From Biomphalaria glabrata (lineage: Eukaryota; Mollusca; Gastropoda; Planorbidae): 64,000 nt of DNA. This document shows, piece by piece, positions 19,107 through 31,700 of this stretch. The stretch lies in contig NC_074712.1 in NCBI RefSeq assembly GCF_947242115.1, positions 16,514,666 through 16,578,665 of the forward strand, given 5' to 3'. The stretch's first letter is position 1. The number at the start of each line of letters is the position of its first letter. Position numbers and translations under genes: made by a program. The notes under the pieces were generated by a model that worked only from the letters and a program-made list of their open reading frames with translations, did no database searches and was not told the origin of the DNA.

Positions 19107-22100
19107 CTTGGTTTACAAAAGAAACAAAAAAAAAACACTTTTTATTGGTCTCCATAAAATATCAAAAATTTAGTCTATGCAATATACCATGCATTATAAA
19201 AGTAAATCAATTCTACAGCATGTTCCAGTTCTTCTAACAGCTTTCAACTAAAAACAAATTTATGAAGAAAACTAATTGCATTATGATCAGTTTTAAAAAA
19301 TTAGACTTGACAAATTAAAGAAAATATTTAGTCTGATGAATATTTATGTCACAGTGAATTTAGTTTGTTATTAAGTGTGGCCTGAACCTTTTATTATCAT
19401 TAAGTTGAAATTTATTAATGATGTGTTTAGTATTGTTATCCTTTAGACACATATCATTTTTGTAAACCTATAAATAACATGATTATCAGAATGTTAGATT
19501 GGGATAGGGTTATTTCAGCAACCAATGAATTCTTACCAAGTTCCCTCAATTTGGCCACAGCTTTGTCTCTGGTCTGTGGGTCTGGGAAATCAATGGCAGC
19601 AATAGCGCCAAGACCTCGAGCTCTAGAGAGGAGATGAGGATACTTGTTCTGAAAAGAAAACATTAAAAATACATGATCTGATTGCTGTTTTTTCACTTGA
19701 ATATTAGTTGGCAGCTTATTGACAAGTAGCTTTGAGGAAAATCAAGATTGAAATAACACTCATCTTTAACTTCAGAGTCACAAATTGTCACTTTAAGACT
19801 TTTAAGGACTTGACTGACTACAATTGTTTTATGCAGAGAAAGGTGAATTGAATTCTGCAGGCCTATTGACTCTTTTGATAAGGCAAAATCAAAGGGGCAG
19901 CCAAATGTTTCTCTGTGTTTATGTTAGCTTCTTCCTTTTTTCTGTCAGTATTTATTTGCATGAAAGGAGACACTTATAATAGGTTTTAACTTTTATCAAG
20001 CATTAAATTGCTTCAATTGAGTATTCTTTCAAACTTGCTTACACATTAACAATGTGTCAAGAACAACAATCATTGAGTCTAAAAATACTTCTTACAGTGC
20101 TTAAGTCATTACTCCAGGCTCTCATAAGATTTGCAAGAGAACTGGAATGACTGATGATGGCTTTTAATCTCAAAACTAAGTAATTTTGGTAAGGTTAGCA
20201 ATAATTTTCCAAGAAGGATAACTTCTGTCATGCAAAAAAAAAGTCTGAGGGGAAACATTTATAGTGTCCCTTTGGCTACCTATTCAAGTTCAATGGTCTA
20301 GAATTTTAACTTTGCCCGTGTCACCCCCTGACATGGAGAGTTTGTGCAAGGACATAATGATCTTCACTTCTGAAGGAACATCTAAAAAAATAAAAAAAAT
20401 GTTTAAGCCTGTGGCTGGAGTAAATTATTTACCTGAGCTGCTATCAATTTATTTAACATATATTTTCCTGTGTCTGTTGTCTTCTGCAAAAGTTGTTCAT
20501 CTTTGATGACCTTGAGAACTTCCTTCAGCATTACAACTTTGGAAGGGTCACCAATCCATGTATTAAATATTCTGTAACCCTAGTAGCAAATAAATATAGT
20601 GTTATAACCAGTAATGTATCACATTTATTATGTCACAACATTTCAAGTGTCATTTCTTTCCAATTGATAAAAAATGATGTGGGGAAATTGGTTTTATGTT
20701 AAATATATTAAACAGCCCAGGTTTTATCTGGGTCAAGTAAATGCAGTAGATCAGTGTTTTCCTAATTCTGTTCCACAAGGCTTAAATTACTGGAATAATT
20801 AATTAGTATAGTAGGTCACCACATGATTAATCTCTCTAAAAAAATAAGTAAAGTTTTCCGCTAACTACTCAGAATGTGTGAAGTGTTCTGTTAAGGAAAA
20901 AGTTTGGGAACCACTGCAGTAGATCAATGTGTTGGCCAAACAACATCCTCATAACTATTGGATACAACAATTTGTTCTTATTGGTCTTGAAGGAACTTTT
21001 TTTCTTTTTAGAGATAGTCAACAAAAAACAAAATGTTGACCATCTCAATAAAAAAAAAAAAGGTAAGAGTTAAAAAGTTAAAGATCAATCAGTCAAAAGA
21101 ACTGATGGATAGACATTAGTAGATAACATAAAAGATCTCCACCCTAGTTAGGACCTTTATGTCATTGAAAAACAGAAATAATGGAAAGATGGATAAGAGA
21201 AGACTTCCTGCCTGAAGAGTTCAGATCAACAGTCATAGTTCATGCAAAGCAAAGAGATGTTGTGCAATTAATTTGAACAATTCTTTGTTTATTTAGGATT
21301 GACTGAACAATTTAGACCTGCCTAGCTTTGTGGTATGTGCTTCAGACTGTCCTCATGGTGATTCCACGTTCACTGCTGCCATCAAGTTATGTTTCAAAAC
21401 CTAACCAAATTTCCTAAAAAATGTCTGAAACTTGTGAAACAGAGAATCAAAGTAATATTTTAATTTTCTGACTACTAATTGGAGTCCTATAGACTGACTG
21501 AGGTGATGATAATATGACTTTTACAGATGTGCTTAATTTGGAAGTAATTTGTAAATAGATTTAATAAAATTATTCCTCTAAGAGGGTTCAAAAAAAATTT
21601 TCTACATGTGGTTTCAACAACGTACTGATCCTTAAGATCGGTTCAACATAACATTTATTCTTAAATATGACTTCAACATCACATTACTTTTATATACCGC
21701 TATGGGTTCAACATCACATTACTTATATATGTGTTTAACATCACATTACTTTTATATATGGTTAAGTTACTTTTATAACTTAACTAACTAACACTTAACT
21801 TATAACACTTAACTACTATAACATTTGTTTCACTTACTTCTTTTGGCCTGAGATGATCCCTGTAATAAAAACCTCCAGTCAACATTTTCTTGGCAAAAGT
21901 GACCAAGTCTGGTGGATCTCTAAGGTTAAAGTACTCGTGCACCCAGAACTTGCCAGTTGTGCCAGCACCGGTCTGCACTTCATCTATTAGTAGCGCTATG
22001 TTGTTCTGAATTAGAGCAAATACATAGAACAAATCAAAAACATAATATTAGCAATTGACATCAGATAATGATGTTTAGATAAACATACACTGTGAGGATG

Positions 22101-25100
22101 ATAAAAGGGTACAAATTTATAATGTCACTATAACGGACATATGCTAAAATGGGGTAATTTATTTTTTTTAATGAATCATGAGTGTGTGTGTGCACATGAG
22201 AAGTAAATATAGTTTAGGGACATTTTACTATGTAAAGGACCACAACAATTCAATATGATGAATATTAATGTAATGTTTATCAATGTTACATTATGTATTG
22301 TTCAGTTATAATAAAAAAATTATGATTAAGCAACATAATTCTGATGAATTTTTTATTTATGAAGAATTATGACATTATGCTGTTTACTATAAAAAAAACA
22401 ATTAGCATTCAAACTCAATAATGAGCTTGCTATCATTTCTTAAAACTTATTTAATTTATTAATTTATTACATCAATAAATCAAACACAATTGTCACTCTA
22501 ACAAACCTTTCTACAAATGTCTTGAAGTCCTTGGAAGAATTGAGGACTTGCAAAATTGTCTCCTCCTTCGCACTGAATAGGTTCGATAGCCACACAAGCA
22601 ACTGGGTTATCCCTCTTTTGGTAATGATTGATCAAATCTTCAACCTGTTTAGAGTGTAAAACATCAAATGTAGTTAATTTACAAAAAATAACTAGCATAT
22701 GATTTTCAGATTTTTACACAGCTAAGCTGTAAAATAACAACAAACAGAATTAAAATTGTGATAGGCAATGCCCTTGTAGTTGTTGATGGCTCTCTGACTT
22801 CGACAGATTATGCTGGAGATGTCTGGGTTTCTTGTACAAGTGTTTTAGATGCACTTATCTACACATAACAGAGCCTACACATGTAACAAGTAGAAAGACT
22901 AAGTTTAAACCGCTATATACGTAAATGAAGTTTAATCCTGTAAAGGCCACAGTCGAGTCTCTGTCTGTCAAACAAAGTTATCCCTCTGAAGTCCTAACAC
23001 CAACTGACTAATAATTACAGAAATAAACTATAACCAGCTAAGCTGTGACATCACGTTCAAAGTCCATCAACTATGGTGCGTCACTATACTAACTAAATCT
23101 CTAAAAAGTTATATAATAAAAATGTAAAAAAAATAAAATAAAACGGATAAAGGCTCATGTCTTATTCCATACGCTAGAACAAAGTCATACAAGTGCTCCT
23201 TTTTCCCTAGTGCCATTAGAGAATGGAATGGGTTGACTAAATCAGCCAGGAAAACAAACGACTTAGCAGAGTTTAAGTCATTAATTAACATGAATGACTA
23301 GATTGACACATAAAATGCATAAAACGTAATTTTATCTTCTTTTCTGAAGTAACATCTGTAGTTAAGATAAGATAAATATAATACAAATTAATATTGTAGA
23401 AAGTGCCAGTCTTTTAATATTCTGATAGAGTATCAATTAACCTCAGCCAAACATCTCTGTTCCTCTTTAGAATTCTCCAGTTCAAAGTCTTCCAAAGGAT
23501 ATCTGAGTGAAGGAAAGGAGGCAATGGGCCAGTCAGGGCTAGGGAAATCAAGCTTGTGGGTCCATTTGGTATGAGTCAAGGCAAGAGCACCTGAAAGTAT
23601 TTGAAAAAAAAATCTTTTAAAAATCTTATAAAATCCTTTATAAAAGAGAGTTTGAAAAATATTGTGCTCATTACTCTACCAGTCTATGGGATGTTTAAAA
23701 ATAAATCAAGATGTTACAGAATTTAAAATTAAAATCTAAGAATTTTTTTTAAAATCATAAACCATTTCTGTGAAATAATTTAATGCCAAATTCTAAAACA
23801 ATCTAAATGCTATACAAAATTATTTATTTGAATTAGACTGGAGAAAATGATACAAGGTATGAATTGAAAAGCATGGTAAAATAACTATTGTTTCAATAGA
23901 ATCAAAAAGTCAGAGAACTGAAACTTACCCATTGTCCTGCCATGAAAAGCATTTTTAAAAGAGAGCACAGAAATGTTTGGATTTCCAGGAGGTTTATTAA
24001 ACAAAGATGTCTCAAGTTCCTCTCTGGAAGGTGGCTTACCACCCCTTTCTTTTCTCTACAAAAACCAAATTTAAGCCAATGATATACAGATTGGTCAAAT
24101 TATTTTAAATGCTTATGATGCCCTTAAAACTAATGAGTACTCACTCTAAATGCCATGAAAGCAGCTTTGAGGGCATGTTCTATTGAGCAAGCACCACAAC
24201 CCATTGTGATAACCTGATTCATCCCAGGTGGAGCTACCTAGTAATATAAATTAAATGTGAAAAAATGCTATCGACATAAATCATTTTTTTCAAGTGAGGT
24301 TTTAAGAATATTTTGATTGTTTTTGCTGTCCTATTTAACTTGAATTTATTTCTTTTAATTAATTGCTATTAAGCCGTAAAAATCAGTTAAAATTTTTAAA
24401 CCTGCATGGAAAAAGAAACAATCAAATGTGTATGAGTATTAATTTATTATGGTTACACTTAATTGTATACAGAATTATTTTAATATAAAAACGCTTTACT
24501 TTTATATTCAAACTTCAGATTTATAAGACTCTAAGCTAGATATATATATATTTTGAAATATTACACATTTTATCTACTAAAAAATAGTTCATATTAAGTG
24601 TTTGTCACTTCACATTTGTGACATATAGGGGTATGAATCCAAACTCGTTTATATCAAGTTCAACTAGTCAGTTCAAGGTACAGACTTCAAACTGACTTTA
24701 TCTTAACCTTACTCAAGGTTATTTCACTCACCACCCAAGGTGCAAATTACATTAATATTAAAAAGTGTGACCAAAAAATATGTATTTTGATCCGATTTGT
24801 TTGAACTATACCTATAACAAGACTAACAAAAATAACTTACCGATAATAAAGATTCATTGATATTCTTGACAAAATCAGCAGGAGGAAATACACCAAGTGC
24901 TGGTCTGTTCACAAAGGAACTCTGTGAAAAAAATTACAGTCTAAAAATTGAAATATAGGGAAAAGTAGCACAACCTTTTTTTGAAAAATGAATGCCAAAC
25001 AAATAAATGTAAAAAAAAAAAATTATGAATGGTATTCCGCAATATTTAAAAACTTTAAAATATAAAATTTCAAAAGCCATATGAATGAGGTTGGAGATAT

Positions 25101-28100
25101 TTTTAACCATTTTTCTGTCAACAAAGCTTTTCATTATGCCCATAGATTTTCTTAATAACATGACTTTGTTTAAATCCTCAATAAAGTTTGTGAACTGTTC
25201 CCACATGCAATACAAGGTATGCTAAAAATGGTTGGTTTGTCTTGTGTACAAAGTTGCAGTGAAACACTGGGCTACCAAACCAAAGACATCTTGTGTTCCA
25301 ACATGGTGAAGACAGAGTTTGAATTTCTGTTTTTTTGTCTCTGAGTCTAATGGGACATTTTGGGGGAAATAAAGAAATCTTAGAGATGACTTCGCACAAC
25401 CATGTTTTAATCACAATATACACACCACAATACAAAAGTCATATGATGTAACCTAATATGCACCCTTTCCAAGTTGTTACAGATTTAATTTCAAGAAAAA
25501 GCTTTAAATTTTGTGTTTATCATATATTTTATATGGAATTTATAAATTAAAAACTAAGAATACAAAAAAAAATAGTTTTTATTTAATGTATATCAGTTCA
25601 ATGTGCAACTGCAAACAAGCTGGCAATAGAAATGTTGAACTCACTAGATTAGAAGGATTTGTCAAGACTTTTGTTATCCTTGGATGATTATAGCCTGTAA
25701 CAGACATGTTTAATTCATTCAACATTTATTAAACAATCTTTTCAGGGATTTAAATCATGATAAAGGTAGAGAATTTAAAAAATACACAGAATAGTAATTT
25801 ATCAGTTATATTACTTGACCACTAAAAAGTAATGTGTCACAGACACAAGTACCTCTTAAACTTATGATGTCTTGGAAACAAGTAATAATTATGGATCATA
25901 CATTCATCAGGTCTAGAATAAATTCTTGTGTGAATAGAATTAGACTTAAGTTTCAATATGAAATTTATCTAGTAAAGATGAGGATTTGTTAACACTATAT
26001 TAGGGAAACAATCTAATAGTCATAGAAACAGTATCACTAGTTTAGCTTAACAAGTCTATCTATGTGATTAACTGTCCTGTTTCGGATACATTTCTTCTTG
26101 TTGGATTTATCATACATTCTATTCTTGGATTTGTTCTGTGTTTTATTTCATTCTGAGTTTTGATGTGTTTATGGGAGAACAAGGGTTCCACTGGAATATA
26201 TTATCACAACAAAAAATATTCTCAATCAAACTATAAAATTAACATTAACATCTAGTCACTATTTATAAAAACCATATATTTCGCCCATTGAAACCTGAGT
26301 GCAATAATTAAGCACTATAGAATGGAGTATTAAAAAAAATTGTTTTAGCAATTTTACAGTGTTCTTAAACTTAATGTTTAAATTTTGCTGTTTCTGTAGT
26401 ATTGAGGTTTTACAGGGTGGGGGTCGCTAGCCCCAGGCCAGACCACCCTCCTTTCTCACCAGTGTTCTAAGGAGTAATAAATATCTCAAGTAAGTAAGTG
26501 AAACTATTTGGGTCCTTTGTGTAATAGTCACTGTTTTTATTTCTTCAACAAGTAAAAGAAACAATGACTATGTTACAATTAATTTTAAGGTATATCGGCC
26601 TACCTAACGGAATACTGGCTATCTGTGTGTACAGATCCAGCAAGTAGTTACCATCCACATCCACAATGTAGTTCCCATAACTTTTTTCATAATCCACAAA
26701 AAACTGCACTGCATCTGTGTTCTGGGGATTAAATTATTCAGAATAACCAAGAATTAGAGGTTCATAAGTCAATGTTATGAAGTGGAAATCAAATCATGAT
26801 CTTTTTATAACCTAAATAAAACATTCATTATATGGTTAAAAAATGACACAAAAAATTCTTAGAAACTTCATTTTTGTTGTTTTTTTCAATACAAAAAAGA
26901 ACATGAATGAACTGATATAAGATTCATTTTAAAAAAAAAACATAGAAAAAAAAAGATAAAATTACCTGCACTTGATCAAGTTCACTTTTCAGTTGCTTCG
27001 ACTTAGGTCCAGGTATTGGAGTGACCAGGACAGGTCCTGCTGGTTCAGCATTGCTCACAGTGTAACTGGCCTGGCTAAGTTTCAAGTAACTGTTAGCACT
27101 GACTTAATGATGAATTAAAGAAGTAAGAGCTTATTAGGAGGTTGACCAATGATAGATTTCAGTTTGTTCAATAAAAAAGAAGATAATAAGCATACAACTT
27201 GGTCTGAGAAAGAAAACACTTGCTTTAAATTAAATCAATAGCACAGGAATGCTTACATATAAGATTATACATATATATATTTATTTATATTTATGATCGT
27301 TAAAAAAAACAACTTTTTTTTGAGCAAAGAGGCAGAGAGAGCCTTACATTTTATTTTAACTTTTTTTTTGATACTCTTTACTTTTAAATACACAATTGCT
27401 TTTTTTTCCCCCACAAGATGACATTTAAGTCTACAGTTTCAAGGCCAAGATTTAAATTTAAAAAATACACAAGCTTATCTTTTCCTTCATTTTAAGGTTA
27501 AACTAATCTGTCGAACTTTGGCCTCGTTTAAATGATGATTGGAAAAAAAGATGTATATAGATAAGAAGTTACGAAAGTTCTGTGTTATTCAAAATAGAAT
27601 TTATTCACGAGTAACTATATAATTATAAATACAACAGGGGGAACAGGCTAATTAGTTAGGACTTGGGTGCCAACGTAGTTTGGCTTTAAAATTATTTGCT
27701 TAATTTTGGGTCATGTAGGTAGATAGTGTTTAGGCCGTTTATCACGATTGTGTTAAATCTTGCGTTTCAGTGAGTTATCTAGATATATGCAGCCTATATA
27801 TTATATAGGCCTATAGATAGATAGATTATAATATATGATTATCTTATTATCTAGTTCTGGATCTAAATGTTATTTTTAAATAGAATCATCATCATGAGTT
27901 AACACTTAACACTTTTCTTATACTAACAGTTACGACAAATGTAGGCTCATATTTAATTTATTAAATCAAATTTATTTAGCTGCAAAGATTAATAATAAAA
28001 TCATATATGAAATTAGCTACTGCCTTATTATTTATACACTATAGATCTAGATTCTAGATTCTATGCCTATATTTATACTATATATAGTCTAGAGTAGGGT

Positions 28101-28449
28101 AGGCCGACTAGAGATCTAATATTTCAGAAAATTATAAAAGGGTAAGTCTATTATAAGTGTGTAGACCAAACTGTTTTAGTTATAGACGATGCACTACAGT
28201 GCTGGTTTATGTTATTGTAGCAATGAACTTTGAACTTATTATTTACTTTGTGAATGAATTATATTTATGATTTGTAGCCAGATTTTTTTTTTAACGCAAA
28301 CTTCAGTCAAGTTATAACAATCATTTTTTTTCCCAATGAATAAAAATAATGTTATCTAGAATGTAGTATTCTATATCAAGCTCTTGGTCTATTAACTCAC
28401 CTAGATATTTCAGTTGCCGGAGTTGACAGGCCAACAAACTGGAAGACAT
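18988..28449 (-). CDS. ABAT: 4-aminobutyrate aminotransferase, mitochondrial (copy 2), 13 exons
   Basis: GABA transaminase (PLP class III aminotransferase, mitochondrial matrix), tandem paralogue of the gene at 786-12668. Coding exons on the minus strand: 28401-28449, 26966-27102, 26604-26721, 25645-25694, 24841-24921, 24145-24237, 23929-24055, 23442-23590, 22507-22644, 21838-22005, 20433-20579, 19537-19648, 18988-19106. GT-AG junctions and phases fit; the total is 1488 nt (495 aa plus stop). Exons 3-12 have exactly the lengths of copy 1. Key residues: CGAC at ~159/162, [16 protein letters not shown] (PLP Lys ~353/354), [20 protein letters not shown]. Odd: the INQAPGCPD segment of exon 7, near-invariant in copy 1 and vertebrates, reads FNKPPGNPN and lacks two cysteines. 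Introns carry far fewer tandem repeats than copy 1. The leader [16 protein letters not shown] has few charges but no acids and could still be a mitochondrial presequence. Differences from copy 1 are about 15% in exon 3 and 27% in exon 10 by hand count. Confidence 0.93.
19537..19648 (-). CDS. ABAT: ABAT copy 2 exon 12
   Basis: 112 nt: [20 protein letters not shown] to KLREL. Confidence 0.92.
20433..20579 (-). CDS. ABAT: ABAT copy 2 exon 11
   Basis: 147 nt: [20 protein letters not shown] to LIAAQ. Donor gtaaat. Confidence 0.92.
20752..20916. mobile_element. hAT-like MITE, family CAGTGTTTCCC (copy c)
   Basis: 165 bp with decayed left end (CAGTGTTTTCCTAATT) and right end AGTTTGGGAACCACTG. Perfect 8-bp duplication cagtagat (20744-20751 and 20917-20924). 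Lies in intron 10 of ABAT copy 2. Confidence 0.8.
21325..21415 (+). repeat. possible SINE family 2 head
   Basis: CCTAGCTTTGTGGTATGTGC followed by TTCAGACTGTC resembles the reverse complement of the tRNA-like head at 38440-38465. No body follows. Confidence 0.35.
21838..22005 (-). CDS. ABAT: ABAT copy 2 exon 10 (PLP site)
   Basis: 168 nt: [20 protein letters not shown] and [20 protein letters not shown]. Contains the Schiff-base Lys and cofactor Asp. Confidence 0.94.
22507..22644 (-). CDS. ABAT: ABAT copy 2 exon 9
   Basis: 138 nt: [37 protein letters not shown], ending DICRK. Confidence 0.92.
23130..23400 (+). mobile_element. LINE 3' end, C-terminal coding remnant
   Basis: Plus-strand frame near 23185-23301 reads [20 protein letters not shown] then [15 protein letters not shown] and TAG. 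The FFP..I..WN.L block is the usual C-terminus of CR1/L2-type LINE reverse transcriptase proteins. A 3' UTR with ATCTTCTTTTCTGAAGTAAC follows. 5'-truncated. Lies in intron 8 of ABAT copy 2. Another copy is at 32740-32985. Confidence 0.7.
23442..23590 (-). CDS. ABAT: ABAT copy 2 exon 8
   Basis: 149 nt: [20 protein letters not shown] to QRCLAE. Donor GAG/gttaat. A LINE 3' end lies about 60 bp into the downstream intron. Confidence 0.92.
23929..24055 (-). CDS. ABAT: ABAT copy 2 exon 7
   Basis: 127 nt: [43 protein letters not shown]. Two cysteines present in copy 1 ([10 protein letters not shown]) are Ser and Asn here. Confidence 0.92.
24145..24237 (-). CDS. ABAT: ABAT copy 2 exon 6 (Cys-x-x-Cys)
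   Basis: 93 nt: [20 protein letters not shown] and a helix ending AFMAFR. Keeps the iron-sulfur cysteine pair. Confidence 0.92.
24841..24921 (-). CDS. ABAT: ABAT copy 2 exon 5
   Basis: 81 nt: [18 protein letters not shown] and the following helix. Donor gtaagt. Confidence 0.92.
25240..25400 (+). repeat. SINE family 1 copy, strongly decayed
   Basis: GGCTACCAAACCAAAGAC, GGTGAAGACAGAGTTTGAAT and GTCTAATGGGACATTTTGGG align in order with the body of SINE family 1. In intron 4 of ABAT copy 2. Confidence 0.4.
25645..25694 (-). CDS. ABAT: ABAT copy 2 exon 4
   Basis: 50 nt: [16 protein letters not shown]. Donor gtgagt. Confidence 0.88.
26604..26721 (-). CDS. ABAT: ABAT copy 2 exon 3
   Basis: 118 nt: [19 protein letters not shown] to [11 protein letters not shown] single donor gtaggc follows; there is no tandem array here, unlike copy 1. 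Confidence 0.92.
26966..27102 (-). CDS. ABAT: ABAT copy 2 exon 2
   Basis: 137 nt encoding [20 protein letters not shown], then [18 protein letters not shown]. The aag acceptor was chosen by phase and by homology with exon 2 of copy 1. The cag four bases further in would break the frame. Confidence 0.85.
28401..28449 (-). CDS. ABAT: ABAT copy 2 exon 1 (start codon)
   Basis: 49 nt: ATG through [16 protein letters not shown] plus one base, then donor gtgagt. Phase 1 matches the exon 2 acceptor. A stop (TAG) sits 9 nt upstream in frame, supporting this start. Confidence 0.8.
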
Positions 28450-28791
28450 CTCCTATTTAAAGTGTTGTTTTTGCTTGGTGTGTTGCGTATCAAGAAAAAC
28501 GTAGCGGTGCCTGAAACACGCAGAATTAGCAAGAGTTATGTTGCAGTAAAATTGCTTTCATGATAATCGCCCTTGTCTTTCATTCCCATGATTTTCAACA
28601 GCCCGTGAGAAGCAGCCAAGTGGTCGCGGGTACAAAGATAAACAGAAAGGTTTTTAAAACACAAACGTAATAGATCTAGTTCTGATATTTTTTTAAAGTT
28701 CAAGGCAAGTTCGACACATTTAGACTTACTACGCTGACACAGCTGCTGTGTGACATGTGTCGACCTAGTTTTGTTTATAGCTCCTTCTAAG
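28450..28791. other. 5' flank of ABAT copy 2
   Basis: Upstream (minus-strand) flank of the copy 2 start, expected to hold 5' UTR and promoter. No clear TATA box seen. It is interrupted by the 3.1-kb element that begins at 28792, only 343 bp from the start codon. Confidence 0.4.
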
Positions 28792-31700
28792 CAGTGGCGT
28801 CACTAAGGGGTGCGCACCGGGTGGTACTCGTTTGGGGGGAGGGGTGGGTGACACCCAAGTAAAAAAAATGCATTTCATGAATAACTGACAATTTTAAAAA
28901 ATAAACGACATTGGCTAACTATTGGAACATATTATTCACAATTAATTAATAGATCTATATACTTTTTTTTCATTTCGACTAAACATGTTGAAATTTTTTA
29001 ATGAGTTTTTATCAAAAGGTTTAAAATGCTATATTATACTTAATTTATCAAAGAAAACGTGAAACATTACTTTCAGCTGTATACCAGCTGCATGTATATA
29101 TAGGAAGACTGCTTTGATTCAGAAACATGTTTCAACTGAATCTATTGAATGTGTAGCTAGCACCGTAATATCAGGATGCCAACCAATAGTCACTGTTTGA
29201 CAGTTGACACAATTATTCAGTCATATAATATTATTGAAAGCTCACATAATTAATGTAAATTTTGTAGAATTGGAAAGTAAATAAGTGGCCATTGAGATTT
29301 CTGAAGATCATGATGGTATTTCATTTTTTGTAAAAGAAGTTCTAGCCAAGATGACAGAAATGTTACAATGTGTCAGTCGAATGTTATACTTGAATACTGT
29401 AGAGGATTTTTCTTCTTGACTAGTGTAAAAAATGGCTCTAGTGCTTCCTAATGTGGACGATTTAGTCACTTAATAGAAAAAAACAACTGTATTCTTTTGT
29501 TGTCGACTATTCTCAACTAATTGTATTGAAATGAAATAGAAATTTGTAACTTAATTTAAAGTGAGGTTGAAATAAAGTCCAATATTGGAATATTAAAAAG
29601 CGTATGAAGAATTTATCTGGATTGGAAAACATTTTGACATTTTGTGACTATAGGCCTATTAATAACGAGTCTTTATTGAATAAAGAAATTCCATGAGATG
29701 ATGGAAATGATATGTAGATAAAACCCATAGCTGAAAATACATCTGTAATGTTAAGAAGTTGTCACAGTCTCAGTTGACATTGCCTGACTTAATGTTCACG
29801 TCATGTTAAGAGGTTAAAAGACATGTGGAATTCCTGATGTAGAAAACAGGAAGTAGAATGAATAAAGTTGACTTTGAGTTCAGTCAAGTCAGTCAAGTGT
29901 TATCCTCTGGACGAGGCAGTCAAATATGATTTTAGTAGTAGCGTTTTAGTCGAGTTGTAACTCTGAGTTAAGAAGTATCTTATAGGCAGTAGATGCCAGT
30001 GGTCTTTTTGAGACATGTATTTCTAGTAGTTATTCTGTATTATTCTGTACAGTGTTACCCGCTGAGATGCGGACGTGATTTGTAATCTACTCTGGAGAGT
30101 TTAACGTATTGGATATATTTGATACCGCTGTTATGCGGATAAAATTGTTTATTGACGTGTAACTGACAAGGAGTGCAGTATTTTTGTCAATCTGTAGTAT
30201 CTATGTTTGTCACGTGTCAAGAGTACTCCAGGAAGCACGAACCCAGCATTTTACGCATTCGCGACACAGCAGCAGTGACCAGTCCCTCTATAGTCACACT
30301 ATATCAATATCACGTCTCTAAACTTGCATTTACAGAAGTTTATAAATGTTTTATCAAACGACGCAAATGATATTAGAATCAGAATTACTGTACTCACTTT
30401 TGTATTATGTTTGACAATTTAAACACCTGAAATAGCACACCTAACATAGCGCACACTGATCAGATTCAGAATTTAAGGAAGAAGAAAAAAAACTGATGAG
30501 ATCAACTCAAAATCTTAAAATGTCTAAAAAAAAAAAAAAAAAAAAGGTTGAGCTTTAATTTATATGTGGAGCTCAAAGATATGAAAATGCAGCTTCAATG
30601 TCTGGAACCATGGAGGAGTACAGGAAATTTATTAAGAACCAAAAGAATAGCTATTTGATAGATGTGTATGACATTCACTCAATTTATGTGGTCAACATTC
30701 TCTTTCAGAAATTAGCTTTTTGCCTTGCATTTTTTGATACGATTGAAATACTTTTTTTCGTTCTAAAATTATTGCCACTAGAGGCGCAGATTAAGATCTT
30801 TTATTTTACCTATTTTTACTCTTTTTTTTTGGGGGGGGGGGGGAGGGGAGGGGGAAGGGAAATGTACTAGAAGGCCAAAGTTATACAAGAGTATATGCCT
30901 TTCTTTAAACTATCGACAATGTGGTGACCTTTTTTTTTAACAAAAGCATAAAACGTTAGTGCAAAGTGTTATTTAAAAAAAAACTTCTAAAAAAAAAAAA
31001 GTACTGTGATTCAGAAGAAAAAAAATAAAAACAAGAAGAAAATGTCAGGCGAGTAATCACAAGATGCCGGACTCACTATTTAAGAAGAGAAAAAGTGGTT
31101 CATTCCTATGTGCATTGATCGTTTTTTAACTCTGAGCTTCAACTTCTACTGGAAGCAATCATTGATGTAGCAGATAAATTAGTTCAAGAACCAACGAAGT
31201 ATTGTAGATGTCAGTTTCAAAATATTGGCGTATATGGTGATTTTTCAACAGGCGACATTATAAACAGAAATACCATGACTGAGAAGAGATCTAAAGGTAA
31301 CAAAAGTTATTCTTGAAAAAAATAAAAGTCTGCATGATTCATACGCCACTAAGACCTTAGAAAATATATCTAAATCATTTAACAAAGCCGTTTCTTACCA
31401 CCTACTTATCTATGGCGCCATGTGATTTTAAAATTAAAATAAAGAACTTTTTGAGAAACAGGAACAAACAACACTTTTACAAAGGGGAATTTTATTAGAA
31501 ATGAGATCGTTAAAGACATTAACTTTGATGAACCTAATGATAAGTTTTCAAGTTTGAAAAAAACAAAAAAAACTAGTGTAATTACTTATGGTTGCATTGC
31601 TGTAAAATTGAACTATAGGTTAATGGCAATGTCTTCGATTTCAAAGATTAAGGATGAGTGCAGAGTTTCACATGGCTACGCAAACCCAGTGAACAGTAGA

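Noticed and set aside
29749-30310. LTR-like stretch (TG start, internal AATAAA) inside the 3.1-kb element
   Set aside because: No matching CA end with a 5-bp duplication was found and no retroviral coding sequence lies nearby, so it is not called.
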